Below are positions 1 to 7,750 of a stretch of 20,298 nucleotides of DNA, in pieces. The notes beneath the pieces are model-generated. The model was not told the origin of the DNA. It saw only the letters and a program-made list of their open reading frames with translations, and did not search any database. The stretch covers positions 1 through 20,298 of the forward strand of contig CAYXLI010000055.1 in assembly GCA_964464925.1 (NCBI GenBank). Reading direction: 5' to 3'. A program made the translations under genes and the position numbers. The stretch's first letter is position 1, and the number at the start of each line of letters is the position of its first letter. The stretch is from CAYXLI01 sp964464925. GTDB taxonomy: Bacteria > Acidobacteriota > Terriglobia > Bryobacterales > Bryobacteraceae.

Positions 1-2207
1 TAGCCGCTGATCACCGAGGCAGCCAGTCTTCCGTTGGCCGCCAGCCGTGTGCTGCCGAAGAAGTCGGCAATGCGGGAGGAGATATCACTGGTATTGACGA
101 ACACCGATTGCAGCGTGATCGCGACTCCGCCCGTCTCCCGCAGAGTGATTGTGTAGTGCCATTTCCCATCGGTGCCGGCGGACACGGGATTCGGCGAGAA
201 AGTAGCCGTAATCTCTCCAAGAGCAGGCGCGATCGGGATTTTGGCTTCCGAGGTATATGCAGTCGTCACTCCCCGCTGGTTCCGGACTTCGATATCGAGA
301 GGCACCGACGCACCCCTGGTTACGCTCCGCGGCACGACCGCGTTGATCTGATAGAGGCCCGCGAATCCGGGAGCAAGCCCAGCGAACGACGGCCTGACCG
401 GGATACCATCCATATATACCCAGGCCTCGCCGGCAACGCGGCTCAGAGGACTTGCGGGAGCGGCCGCACCATCGGGAACGGACGGAGTGACCGCGCCCAG
501 TCCCGTGCAGTAAATCACAATCGTGTCGCCGGGTTTGACAGTGTTGGTCTCGGACAGAATCGAATAATCCGGCAACTTCTGAGCGCGCGCGATACTAATG
601 CCGTCTGCCCCGCTGGTCCATATGCCAGGCGCGCCGTAACCGACTCGCACCGAGACGGTATTCGACCTGGTTCCATTATTGTTTACCTGGATGGAGGCGT
701 AAGGTTCGGGTGCGCTGGCGGTTCCACCTGTGGCATACGGAACGATGAAGCTGATCTGCGTTGGCGTGACGACGTAAAGAGGCGCATTCCGGCCATTGAC
801 CGTCACCTGCACTCCACCCAAGGTGACCGGCAAAGGACTGGGCAGCGACTCTCCGCCTTGTGGAAATATGCCCGGCGCAAGGCCTGCTCCGTAAATCGTC
901 ACATACTCCCCGGGAGCGATCGCGTTAGTCACTGGCGCGAAATTCGCGCTGTTTACGACGGCGGTCGGGTAGATGAATGTTCCACTGCCAGAGTACGGTT
1001 TTGCATGCAGTCCGATGAAGGCGGAGTAAAAAGATTTCGCTCCGACGCCGATAATAGTCTGCCCATCCGCGCCCAAGAACTGCTGCCCGACCGGGCCGGT
1101 CATGCTGCCGCTCGCGTCAAACGACAGGCCCGTGTTGGCGTAGGTATTTTCGACGGCAGGCTGGAAAAGATCAGACTCGTAAGAGCGCTGATGCACCAGG
1201 GCCACTCCGGTGCCGGTCGCGTTGATCGAACCATAGTTCGACGTAATGGAGCTGCTCTTCGGATCCGAATTGTCGACCGAGAGCGTTCCGTAGTAATACA
1301 TGCCAGAGTAGCTGGCTGTTGCATTGGAACCGGTGTAAGCCCGCACGGCAAACATCAGGTCGAAGCCGTCCGGATTCAAAGCCAGTATGAGGTTTCCGTC
1401 AGGAGATACCGAGGTCATCTTCGAGCCGCTGATGAGTTGCGACGGCGAAGCTGGTCCGAAATTGAGACTGGCGAACGGTCCGGCGGGTGACGACACACTG
1501 TAAGGAACAGAGGCGACCGTCTGCGATAACAACGTATTTCCCTGGTCGGCGGCATAGCCGCTGACCGCAACACTTCCCATGCTGCCGGAGCCATTCGGAT
1601 TCAAGGCGAAAGACGCGTCTCGAACCTTCATGACGTCGCCTTGCGAATAGTCTACATATACAGCGCGGTAGGAACCGCTTAGGGTAGATGCCGATACGGC
1701 CGGATTGACGGGAATGCCGACCAGTAAATCCTGATAGCCGCCTTCAGTGGCGCTGGCGACGATCGCCGATGGTCCTGCCGATCCCACCCCGCCAAACTCA
1801 ATGTCGTTGCTGTCGATGAGACTTTGCATGGAGAACGTGCCATTTGCGCTGACTCCATAGCTGCCCGAAGCCGTGTATGGCGTCGATTTGGCGCTGGTCT
1901 TCGAATCGAGCAAACGGCCAGTGAAGGCGAAACCGCCCTTGCCGTCGAAGAGCAGCAGACCATTCACGCTGCGGGCTCTCGACGAACGGCCGGTCGATCG
2001 ATCGAAATCCGAAAACAGAATTTGGCGAACGAAATAAGTGCCGTTCAGGTCAGCGTTCGCGCTCGTATCCGGGTTCTGTGGGTCAGCCTTGTCATGTACC
2101 AACCCGGCTTGCACGGAGCGCGCCTTGGCGCTTTTGAGAAAAGACTCATCGCCGGAGAGCAGGCAGGTAAAGACACCCATCAGGAGAGCGAATTTGCGGA
2201 GATTCAT
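1..2207 (-). CDS. Secreted TIGR03437-type (Solibacter C-terminal domain) protein, 3' end missing
   Basis: An open frame runs leftward from ATG at 2207 to the window edge without a stop (735 codons visible). The start has an AGGAAA ribosome site about 7 nt upstream. The N-terminus (MNLRKFALLMGVFTCLLSG) looks like a signal peptide. Residues about 30-400 are rich in Ser, Gly, Asn and Thr with repeated beta-strand-like stretches (SGSYG, SGSYRAVY, YSGMYYYGTL), as in a secreted beta-rich protein. Residues about 411-645 match the TIGR03437 domain common in Solibacter: TAVVNSANFAPVTNAIAPGE, VTIYGAGLAPG, PTQISFIVPY, IVIYCTGLGAVTP and GLYQINAVVP. A further Ig-like stretch follows (ATFSPNPVSAGTDGKWHY) and is cut by the edge. 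The biochemical role is unknown; the family is seen on secreted acidobacterial proteins. The gene stands alone, divergent from nothing and upstream of nothing visible. Confidence 0.85.
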   Translation of the reverse strand, partial: MNLRKFALLMGVFTCLLSGDESFLKSAKARSVQAGLVHDKADPQNPDTSANADLNGTYFVRQILFSDFDRSTGRSSRARSVNGLLLFDGKGGFAFTGRLLDSKTSAKSTPYTASGSYGVSANGTFSMQSLIDSNDIEFGGVGSAGPSAIVASATEGGYQDLLVGIPVNPAVSASTLSGSYRAVYVDYSQGDVMKVRDASFALNPNGSGSMGSVAVSGYAADQGNTLLSQTVASVPYSVSSPAGPFASLNFGPASPSQLISGSKMTSVSPDGNLILALNPDGFDLMFAVRAYTGSNATASYSGMYYYGTLSVDNSDPKSSSITSNYGSINATGTGVALVHQRSYESDLFQPAVENTYANTGLSFDASGSMTGPVGQQFLGADGQTIIGVGAKSFYSAFIGLHAKPYSGSGTFIYPTAVVNSANFAPVTNAIAPGEYVTIYGAGLAPGIFPQGGESLPSPLPVTLGGVQVTVNGRNAPLYVVTPTQISFIVPYATGGTASAPEPYASIQVNNNGTRSNTVSVRVGYGAPGIWTSGADGISIARAQKLPDYSILSETNTVKPGDTIVIYCTGLGAVTPSVPDGAAAPASPLSRVAGEAWVYMDGIPVRPSFAGLAPGFAGLYQINAVVPRSVTRGASVPLDIEVRNQRGVTTAYTSEAKIPIAPALGEITATFSPNPVSAGTDGKWHYTITLRETGGVAITLQSVFVNTSDISSRIADFFGSTRLAANGRLAASVISG

Positions 2208-2410
2208 CGTCCAATTTCCTATTGGTTTTGGGCTGCGCAATTAGAGTACGACACGCAAGGCCGGTGATGGAAGAGAAGATACATTCAAAAAGTACTAGAG
2301 CTCGCTACTTGATTCGCCGTAGTCACTAGCGTGTTTGAGCTACGATTTGATCTAAAAAGAGGTAGTCTTGCTATGAAGATCGGTGCCTTAGAGTGCGCCT
2401 GCCCTGGAGT

Positions 2411-2932
2411 CTAGTCCTGCGAGTTTAGTATCTCTTTGAAGAGCGCGCCGAGCTTTATAAAATCAGCGAGCCTAGTTGGCTTTCGAATGTAGCGCACGGG
2501 GGCAAACCGTGCGACCTCGTCTTTGTCCCTCTGGTTGTCTGATGAGGTCAAAACCACAGCCGGCACATGACTACACTTCTGACTGGCCTTTAAACGTTGA
2601 AGTACCTCCTTGCCCGGCCTTTTGGGCAAGTTCAAGTCAATCAACACGAGGTCAGGGCAAGGAAACTTCTCCTCATCGATTTCGTCAATGAATTCTATTG
2701 CTCGCTCACCGTCAGTAAGGACAAAGAGTTCGCAACGAACCGAATGCTCTTCAAGAGCTTCGCGGACGAGACCCACATCGCCCGGATTGTCTTCCACCAG
2801 AAGGATTGCGGGTGCTGGCCCGACGGCTGTTTTAGCGTCAGCGATATCAGAACGCTGGGAGGGTAAAGAAAAATGTTGAACCTTGTCCGGGTTCCGATTC
2901 CACCCAGATCCGTCCGCCTGCTCTTTCCACAA
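2411..2932 (-). CDS. Single-domain response regulator (REC, Rcp1-like)
   Basis: A CheY-like receiver domain with almost no other sequence. From the first strand (AILLVEDNPGD, encoded from 2809) to the stop is 132 residues, typical for the phytochrome-type Rcp1 regulators. Visible features are the acidic pair ED, the phospho-acceptor Asp in DLVLIDLNLP, the Thr/Ser switch in VVLTSS and the Lys in YIRKPT. It has no DNA-binding output domain, so it probably acts through protein contacts. It should be phosphorylated by the kinase encoded immediately upstream. The start is a problem: no ATG or GTG lies between the kinase stop at 2847 and the domain. I used the nearest upstream TTG (2932), which would overlap the kinase gene by 86 bp; a GTG at 2797 would remove part of the first beta strand. 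The domain call is firm, the start is not. Confidence 0.8.
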   Translation of the reverse strand: MWKEQADGSGWNRNPDKVQHFSLPSQRSDIADAKTAVGPAPAILLVEDNPGDVGLVREALEEHSVRCELFVLTDGERAIEFIDEIDEEKFPCPDLVLIDLNLPKRPGKEVLQRLKASQKCSHVPAVVLTSSDNQRDKDEVARFAPVRYIRKPTRLADFIKLGALFKEILNSQD

Positions 2933-4748
2933 TCCGCTGACAGATCGCAAGGCCCATACCGGTGCCGGGGTAATCCGCGACTGTGTGAAGACGCTTGAAG
3001 ATTCCAAAAATTTGCTCCTTGTATTCTGGCTCGATACCGATTCCGTTATCCTGGACTGAAAACCTCCAAGCATCGCCCGACCGCTCGGCTGCGACATAAA
3101 TTCGCGGTGGAAGTTGGCTTCGATATCGGATAGCGTTTCCAATCAGATTCTGAAACAACTGCTCTAAGTGAACTTCGTGAACCCTCACAGCAGGCAGCAT
3201 GGCTGATTTTATTTCAGCACCGCTTTCCTCGATTGAGGCTTTCAGATCCAGCAGCGCCCGCTGAAGCATTGCATTCGCGTCCGTTTCACCCGCTGGTTCT
3301 TGTCCGGAAAGCGATGCTTGGGTGAACGCACGAAGATCACGTAGCAGACTATCCATCCGGATACAGCCCTGAACGATGTAGGCTATGTATTCATCTCCCG
3401 TCGTACCGAGCTTGTTTCCGAATCTCTTCTGAAGCAGTTCACCATACGAAGCGATCATTCGAAGCGGTTCCTGCAGGTCATGCGAAGCTGAGTAGGCAAA
3501 TTGCTGTAGGTCCGCGTTCGCGCGACTGAGTGCCTCGTTGGCGGCACAAAGCGCTTCCTGGCTTCGGACCCGGTCCGTGATATCACGCGCGACCTTTGAT
3601 GCTCCGACAATCTTTCCGGAGGAATCCCGAATTGGAGACACCGTCAACGATATCGATAGGGTTCTACCGTCTTTTGTCCGGCGTCTTGTTTCGTAGTGTT
3701 CGATTCTTTCACCCTTCGAGATTCGTTCCAGGATGTTCGGGATCTCGTCCACGCGTTCGGGGACGGCAAGAATCGAGACTGATTTTCCAATGATCTCTTC
3801 GGCCGTGTAGCCGAACAATCGCTCCGCCCCGCGGTTCCAACTCCGGATGATGCCATTGAGATCCTTACTAATGATCGCGTCATCTGAGGATTGAACAATT
3901 GCAGCAAGATGTTCCTGAAGCTCGGAGTATTTCTTTTCGGTCGTGATGTCACGGGCGACCTTTGATGCTCCGATGATTGCGCCCGATGCATTCCGGATGG
4001 GAGATACCGTCAGGGAGATCTTTAGAACGCGGCCATCCTTCGTCCGCCGCTCCGTCTGGTAGTGGTCGATGGATTCCCCGCGAGAGAGACGCTCCAGGAT
4101 ATTCGGGATTTCCTCCAGGCGTTCGGGGACCGCGAGAATTGAGATCGGTTTTCCGATGATCTCTTCGGCCGTGTAGCCGAACAATTGCTCTGCTCCCCTG
4201 TTCCAGCTCCGGATAATGCCATTCAGATCTTTGCTGATGATAGCGTCATCGGATGATTGCACGATTGCCAAAAGGCGTTCGTGGAGTTCGGTAATATCGT
4301 GAAAGCCCTGCCCGGCTAGTTTTTCTGTTGTGAGATCGCGGAGGTAGACCGCGATCCCGTTTTCGTGAGGCTCCAGGCAAATCTCTAACCACTTGTCTGG
4401 TGCTATTTTGAAATCGAACCCGGCAGCCACCCTCTCCCGCATCGCTCTGCGGCACTCCCGCTCTTCCTCCGTACCGGTGAGCTCTGGAAGCGCCGACCAA
4501 AAATCGCGCTCGCGGATCTCGTTCAAAGGCAGGTGGAATATCGTTTCGCTTTTGCGGTTTGCATAGGTAATCCGCCAATCCGGTGACACGACGAGAATAG
4601 CCTGAGAGCACCGGTCCAGGAGAGCTTGGGCGGCGGAACCTGATAATGCGTCTTCGGTCCTTATGGTGCTGGATTTCATAGGCAACGACGTCCGGTGTGT
4701 ACGGGATTCAGCGGATTGTTCAGATCCTGATCCATGAGGAGTATCCAT
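2847..4748 (-). CDS. Soluble sensor histidine kinase with three PAS domains
   Basis: A 633-residue kinase without any membrane segment, so a cytoplasmic sensor. PAS1 is about residues 40-145. PAS2 (about 154-270) and PAS3 (about 275-391) are near copies of each other. The dimerisation/phospho-acceptor helix follows (AYSASHDLQEPLR, His423), of the SHDLQEP type shared with bacteriophytochromes and related kinases. The ATPase domain has the N box (LFQNLIGNAIRYR, 531-543), G1 (DNGIGI, 567-572), F box (IFKRLH) and G2 (GTGMGLAIC, 595-603), so all catalytic motifs look intact. The signal is unknown; PAS domains can bind haem, flavin or small ligands, and none is diagnosable here. ATG 4748 has a weak AAGG ribosome site 6 nt upstream. 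The response regulator follows and overlaps or abuts the 3' end, so the two form a likely signalling pair. Confidence 0.93.
   Translation of the reverse strand: MDTPHGSGSEQSAESRTHRTSLPMKSSTIRTEDALSGSAAQALLDRCSQAILVVSPDWRITYANRKSETIFHLPLNEIRERDFWSALPELTGTEEERECRRAMRERVAAGFDFKIAPDKWLEICLEPHENGIAVYLRDLTTEKLAGQGFHDITELHERLLAIVQSSDDAIISKDLNGIIRSWNRGAEQLFGYTAEEIIGKPISILAVPERLEEIPNILERLSRGESIDHYQTERRTKDGRVLKISLTVSPIRNASGAIIGASKVARDITTEKKYSELQEHLAAIVQSSDDAIISKDLNGIIRSWNRGAERLFGYTAEEIIGKSVSILAVPERVDEIPNILERISKGERIEHYETRRRTKDGRTLSISLTVSPIRDSSGKIVGASKVARDITDRVRSQEALCAANEALSRANADLQQFAYSASHDLQEPLRMIASYGELLQKRFGNKLGTTGDEYIAYIVQGCIRMDSLLRDLRAFTQASLSGQEPAGETDANAMLQRALLDLKASIEESGAEIKSAMLPAVRVHEVHLEQLFQNLIGNAIRYRSQLPPRIYVAAERSGDAWRFSVQDNGIGIEPEYKEQIFGIFKRLHTVADYPGTGMGLAICQRIVERAGGRIWVESEPGQGSTFFFTLPAF
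3579..4271 (-). repeat. Tandem duplicated PAS module within the kinase gene
   Basis: Two copies, 3945-4271 (PAS2) and 3579-3905 (PAS3), are offset by 366 bp (122 codons). Over 110 aligned residues I count 18 differences, about 84% identity. Long runs are unchanged (AIVQSSDDAIISKDLNGIIR; LFGYTAEEIIGK; GASKVARDIT). The DNA is also visibly alike. This indicates an in-gene tandem duplication. Confidence 0.9.
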
Positions 4749-5115
4749 TCAGACCTTGAAACAATGGGCGGCAGGGTTGTTTTCGGCTGCCGGTTGATCG
4801 AGAGCGGAATCGGAGCAGGTCATTATTACGAGCGGAGTCCGGCCGCAGCAGCGTCCGGTTGCTTGAACCTGAGCAGGAACAATTTGGCCCGGCTCTCTTT
4901 GTTCCATCGTACTTTTTCCATCGTACTTTGTCTTTTCCTGCAATGAAGAATGCACTTTACCACACACTGGCATTTCAGCGTACCCTGCATCCGCCAGTGG
5001 AGCCAGTGCCGTGACAAGCGGGAACTATGGGCGGTCCCCGGAAAGCCTATCCAGTGTAACAGCGGCGCCCGTTTCCGATCCCTGTCCTGCCGATTCCTGC
5101 TAATTCCGCATCTGG
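4749..5115. other. Intergenic region between the kinase and first hydrolase genes
   Basis: About 367 bp separate the divergent starts of the kinase (minus) and the hydrolase (plus). No convincing protein-coding frame is present; short open frames here show no recognisable sequence. The only clear structure is a perfect 14-bp tandem repeat at 4902-4929. I did not find a convincing -35/-10 pair for either gene. Confidence 0.5.
4902..4929 (-). repeat. Perfect 14-bp tandem direct repeat upstream of the kinase gene
   Basis: The unit AAAGTACGATGGAA (minus strand) occurs twice with no spacer, at 4916-4929 and 4902-4915. The repeat lies about 150-180 bp upstream of the kinase start codon. Tandem half-sites at such a distance can be response-regulator binding sites, but the period is 14 bp rather than the common 10-11 or 20-22 bp, so this is only a suggestion. 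Confidence 0.6.
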
Positions 5116-6438
5116 ATGTATGATCAAGAGCAACCGATACCAATGAGAATGACCAGACGCGCCCTGCTCTCAATGTCCGGCCCGGCGATTGCGGCCGCAT
5201 TTGCGGGAGCTTCGAAGATCCCGCTGGAGGACGACCGCTTTCTAGAAGACGTCTCGCGCCGCTCTTTCCAATACTTCTGGGAGTACACGGACCCCGGGAC
5301 CGGAATGACGCGGGGCCGCGCAAAAGCCGACGGAACTCCGTACGATCCCATCCGCCGCGACATCGGCAGCATCGCAGTGACCGGCTTCGGACTGGTGGCC
5401 CTGTGCATCGGCGCCGAACGCGGTTGGGTGGAGCCGGAGGAAGCACGTTCGCGCGTCCGCAACGCCATGCGGTTCTTTTCGGACCACGCCCCGCAAGAGC
5501 ATGGCTGGTTCTTTCACTGGATGAACGTGAAGACCGGCGAGCGGACCGGCGTGCTGCAGAGCAGCGAGAAGAAGAGTGAGCTCTCTTCGATCGACACCGC
5601 CTTGCTGCTAGGAGGGATACTTACAGCCCGGCAATATTTCAGGAAGGACCCGGAAATCTACCGGCTGGCGACCCGCATCTACGAGCGTACCGATTTCCAA
5701 TGGATGCTGGCCGGCGATCCGTTGCTGCTGTCGCATGGCTGGACGCCTGAGGGCGGGTTTCTCAAGTCACGCTGGGCGAAGTACAGCGAGTTCACTATCA
5801 TTTATCTGTTAGCTATCGGATCGCCCACGCACGCGATCAGTCCCGACTCCTGGTACGCCTGGGAACGTCCCGAAAACGTGTACGCCGATTATAAGTACAT
5901 AGGGCTCTCACCGCTCTTCACACACCAGTATTCCCACGCGTTTGCCGACTACCGGGGGCACGCTGAGAAACGTGGATCCCGGATCGACTGGTTCGCGAAC
6001 TCGGTGACCGCGACGCGCGCGCATCGTCAGTTTTGTATCGATCTCGCCAAGGAGTTTCCGGGGTACTCCGAAAACATCTGGGGCATCACGAGTTCCAATA
6101 GTGCCAGCGGCTATAAGGCATGGGGCGGTCCTCCTCGAAGAGGACCGATCAATGGGACAGTGGTCCCCTGCGCGGCGGCCGGCTCACTGATGCTGGCGCC
6201 TGATATTTGTTTACCGGCGCTGCGGGCGATGAAGGAGCGATTTGGCGAAAAGATCTATGGCCGCTATGGTTTCACCGACGCTTTCGATCCTGTAAGCGGC
6301 TGGGCCTCGCCGGACGTCCTCGGCCTGGACGCCGGGATTACTCTGCTAAGCGCGGAAAACCTGCGGTCCGGCAACCTGTGGAAGTGGTTTATGCGAAACC
6401 CGGAGATCCCGCGCGCGATGCGCCTGGCAGGCATGTGA
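5116..6438 (+). CDS. Tat-exported glucoamylase-like (PF10091 / GH144-like) hydrolase, copy 1
   Basis: A 440-residue protein of the PF10091 'glucoamylase-like' family, whose characterised members (GH144) cleave beta-1,2-glucan. The N-terminus carries a twin-arginine signal (RMTRRALLSMSGPAIAAAFA), so export as a folded protein is likely. Family-like blocks are RRSFQYFWEY (49-58), VTGFGLVALCIGAERGW (88-104), SSIDTALLLGG (157-167), KYSEFTIIYLL (222-232), SRIDWFANSV (288-297), WGITSSNSASGYKAWGG (322-338) and the C-terminal GLDAGITLLSAENLRSGNLW. Asp160 and Glu225 are conserved in the paralogue and are plausible catalytic or substrate-binding acids (inference). Start choice: ATG at 5116, 5143 or 5149; none has a strong ribosome site, and 5143 or 5149 would place the twin arginines nearest the N-terminus. 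It converges with copy 2, leaving 17 bp between them. The substrate is inferred from family only. Confidence 0.87.
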   Translation: MYDQEQPIPMRMTRRALLSMSGPAIAAAFAGASKIPLEDDRFLEDVSRRSFQYFWEYTDPGTGMTRGRAKADGTPYDPIRRDIGSIAVTGFGLVALCIGAERGWVEPEEARSRVRNAMRFFSDHAPQEHGWFFHWMNVKTGERTGVLQSSEKKSELSSIDTALLLGGILTARQYFRKDPEIYRLATRIYERTDFQWMLAGDPLLLSHGWTPEGGFLKSRWAKYSEFTIIYLLAIGSPTHAISPDSWYAWERPENVYADYKYIGLSPLFTHQYSHAFADYRGHAEKRGSRIDWFANSVTATRAHRQFCIDLAKEFPGYSENIWGITSSNSASGYKAWGGPPRRGPINGTVVPCAAAGSLMLAPDICLPALRAMKERFGEKIYGRYGFTDAFDPVSGWASPDVLGLDAGITLLSAENLRSGNLWKWFMRNPEIPRAMRLAGM

Positions 6439-6455
6439 CGCCGCGGGACCGGCCC

Positions 6456-7721
6456 TCAGGCGAATAAGGTCTCCATCGCGCGGCGCACCTGACCATTGCG
6501 CATGAACCAGCGCCACACGTTCTCAGTGCGCATGTTCTCCGCGCTGAGAAGGGTTGCTCCGACATCGATGCCGATGACATCCTTACTGATCCAACCATTC
6601 GTCGGGTGGAACGCATCCACGAAGCCGTATCGCTTGTAGATCTTATCTCCGAATGTGCGGTGCATTTCCATAAGGGCCGCGACGCATACTTCGGGGGCCA
6701 ACATGAGCGAGCCTCCCGCGGCACAGGGGACGACGGTTCCGTCGATTCTAGGGCTGGCCGGTGGGCCTCCCCAAGCGACATAGCGGTTTGCGCTGTCCGA
6801 GGCGGTAATGCCCCAAACTTTCTCCGAATAGCCGGGGAACTTCTCCCTCAATTCCACGCAGAACTCGCGGTGTGCCAGGGTGGCCTTGACCGAATTCTCG
6901 AACCAGTCCGTGTGCGGTGGCCGTTTTTCGCGCCTGCCCCGGAAATCGATCCATGCCTGCGAGTACTGGTGCACGAACAACGGCCGGGCGCCGCTGATGT
7001 ATGTGTAGCCGCTGTATGTGACGGTCGGCCGGCTCCATGCATACCAGGAGTCTTCGGGCAATGGCGAGGTGGAAGACGCGATCCCCAGCAGGTACATAAT
7101 GCCGTGCTCACAATGGTGATCCCACCGATTCTTGGAGAATCCGTACTCGGGCCGCCAGTGCATGGACAATAGACTGGGGTGACCGTTCAACATCCATTGG
7201 AAGTCGATGCGGTCCCAAATCTTATCTGCCAAGTGGGTAATCGTGGAGTCCCGGTGGAAATACTCCCGGACCGTAATCACTCCCGCCAAGAGAAGCGCGG
7301 TGTCGATCGTGGAGAATTCCGATTTTCCGACGCGCTCTCCGGTTTCGCCGTTGACAAAGTGATAGAACCAACCGTGCTCATGAACGGACTTCTCAGCATA
7401 GAAGTGCAATGTCGCGAGCGCCCGCTCCCGGGCCTGCCGGCGGGAGATCCAGCCACGTTCGGCGCCGATGCAAAGAGCCGTGAGACCGAATCCGGTCGCA
7501 GCACTGGATGCGTTGGTGCGCGGGTCGGGAGCATCGATGTCCGCCAGCGCTCGATCGCGAACCAGACCGTCCTGCTCGAAGGCCTGCTCCCAGAAGTAAA
7601 GAAATGAGCGATGAGAGAGATCGCCGAGGAACCTGTCTTCTTCTTTCGTGAGCCGACGGCGTGCCGCCGCGGCGGGGAGTGCAGCCAGAAGGCTTCCAAG
7701 GAACGTGCGTCTAGCGAGCAT
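6456..7721 (-). CDS. Tat-exported glucoamylase-like (PF10091 / GH144-like) hydrolase, copy 2
   Basis: A 421-residue paralogue of the hydrolase at 5116-6438, colinear over its whole length and identical at roughly half the positions by eye. It starts with a classic twin-arginine signal (MLARRTFLGSLLAALPAAAA). Shared blocks are HRSFLYFWEQ, ATGFGLTALCIGAERGW, FSTIDTALLLAG, HHCEHGIMYLLG, DSWYAWSRP, WGITASDSANRYVAWGG, IDGTVVPCAAGGSLMLAPEV and GVGATLLSAEN-like GIDVGATLLSAENMRTENVW. It lies 29 bp downstream of the TonB-dependent receptor gene on the same strand, so the two are probably co-transcribed; the receptor would import the oligosaccharide and this enzyme would cut it. Copy 2 lacks a short insertion present in copy 1 (around GVLQSSEKK) and differs at the residues beside the conserved Glu. 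The beta-1,2-glucan substrate is a family-based guess. Confidence 0.87.
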   Translation of the reverse strand: MLARRTFLGSLLAALPAAAARRRLTKEEDRFLGDLSHRSFLYFWEQAFEQDGLVRDRALADIDAPDPRTNASSAATGFGLTALCIGAERGWISRRQARERALATLHFYAEKSVHEHGWFYHFVNGETGERVGKSEFSTIDTALLLAGVITVREYFHRDSTITHLADKIWDRIDFQWMLNGHPSLLSMHWRPEYGFSKNRWDHHCEHGIMYLLGIASSTSPLPEDSWYAWSRPTVTYSGYTYISGARPLFVHQYSQAWIDFRGRREKRPPHTDWFENSVKATLAHREFCVELREKFPGYSEKVWGITASDSANRYVAWGGPPASPRIDGTVVPCAAGGSLMLAPEVCVAALMEMHRTFGDKIYKRYGFVDAFHPTNGWISKDVIGIDVGATLLSAENMRTENVWRWFMRNGQVRRAMETLFA

Positions 7722-7750
7722 GGTCGTAGTAAGTTAATCGGATCAAATGG

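Noticed and set aside
108..1490. A 460-codon open frame on the plus strand
   Set aside because: It is antisense to the TIGR03437 protein. Its translation is rich in Arg and Gly with no domain-like pattern, as expected for a frame opposite a GC-rich gene.
1994..2006. CGATCGATCG-type palindrome
   Set aside because: It lies inside a coding region and is made of simple four-base repetition; it does not match the LacI-type sites.
2847..2849. Programmed +1 frameshift at the kinase stop, like the prfB site
   Set aside because: The site reads TTC TGA T. A tRNA reading TTC would pair poorly after a +1 slip (TCT), and there is no upstream ribosome-like pausing sequence at the right distance.
6606..7172. 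Plus-strand open frame of 188 codons opposite hydrolase copy 2
   Set aside because: The hydrolase on the minus strand aligns end to end with its paralogue; this frame is a by-product of codon bias.
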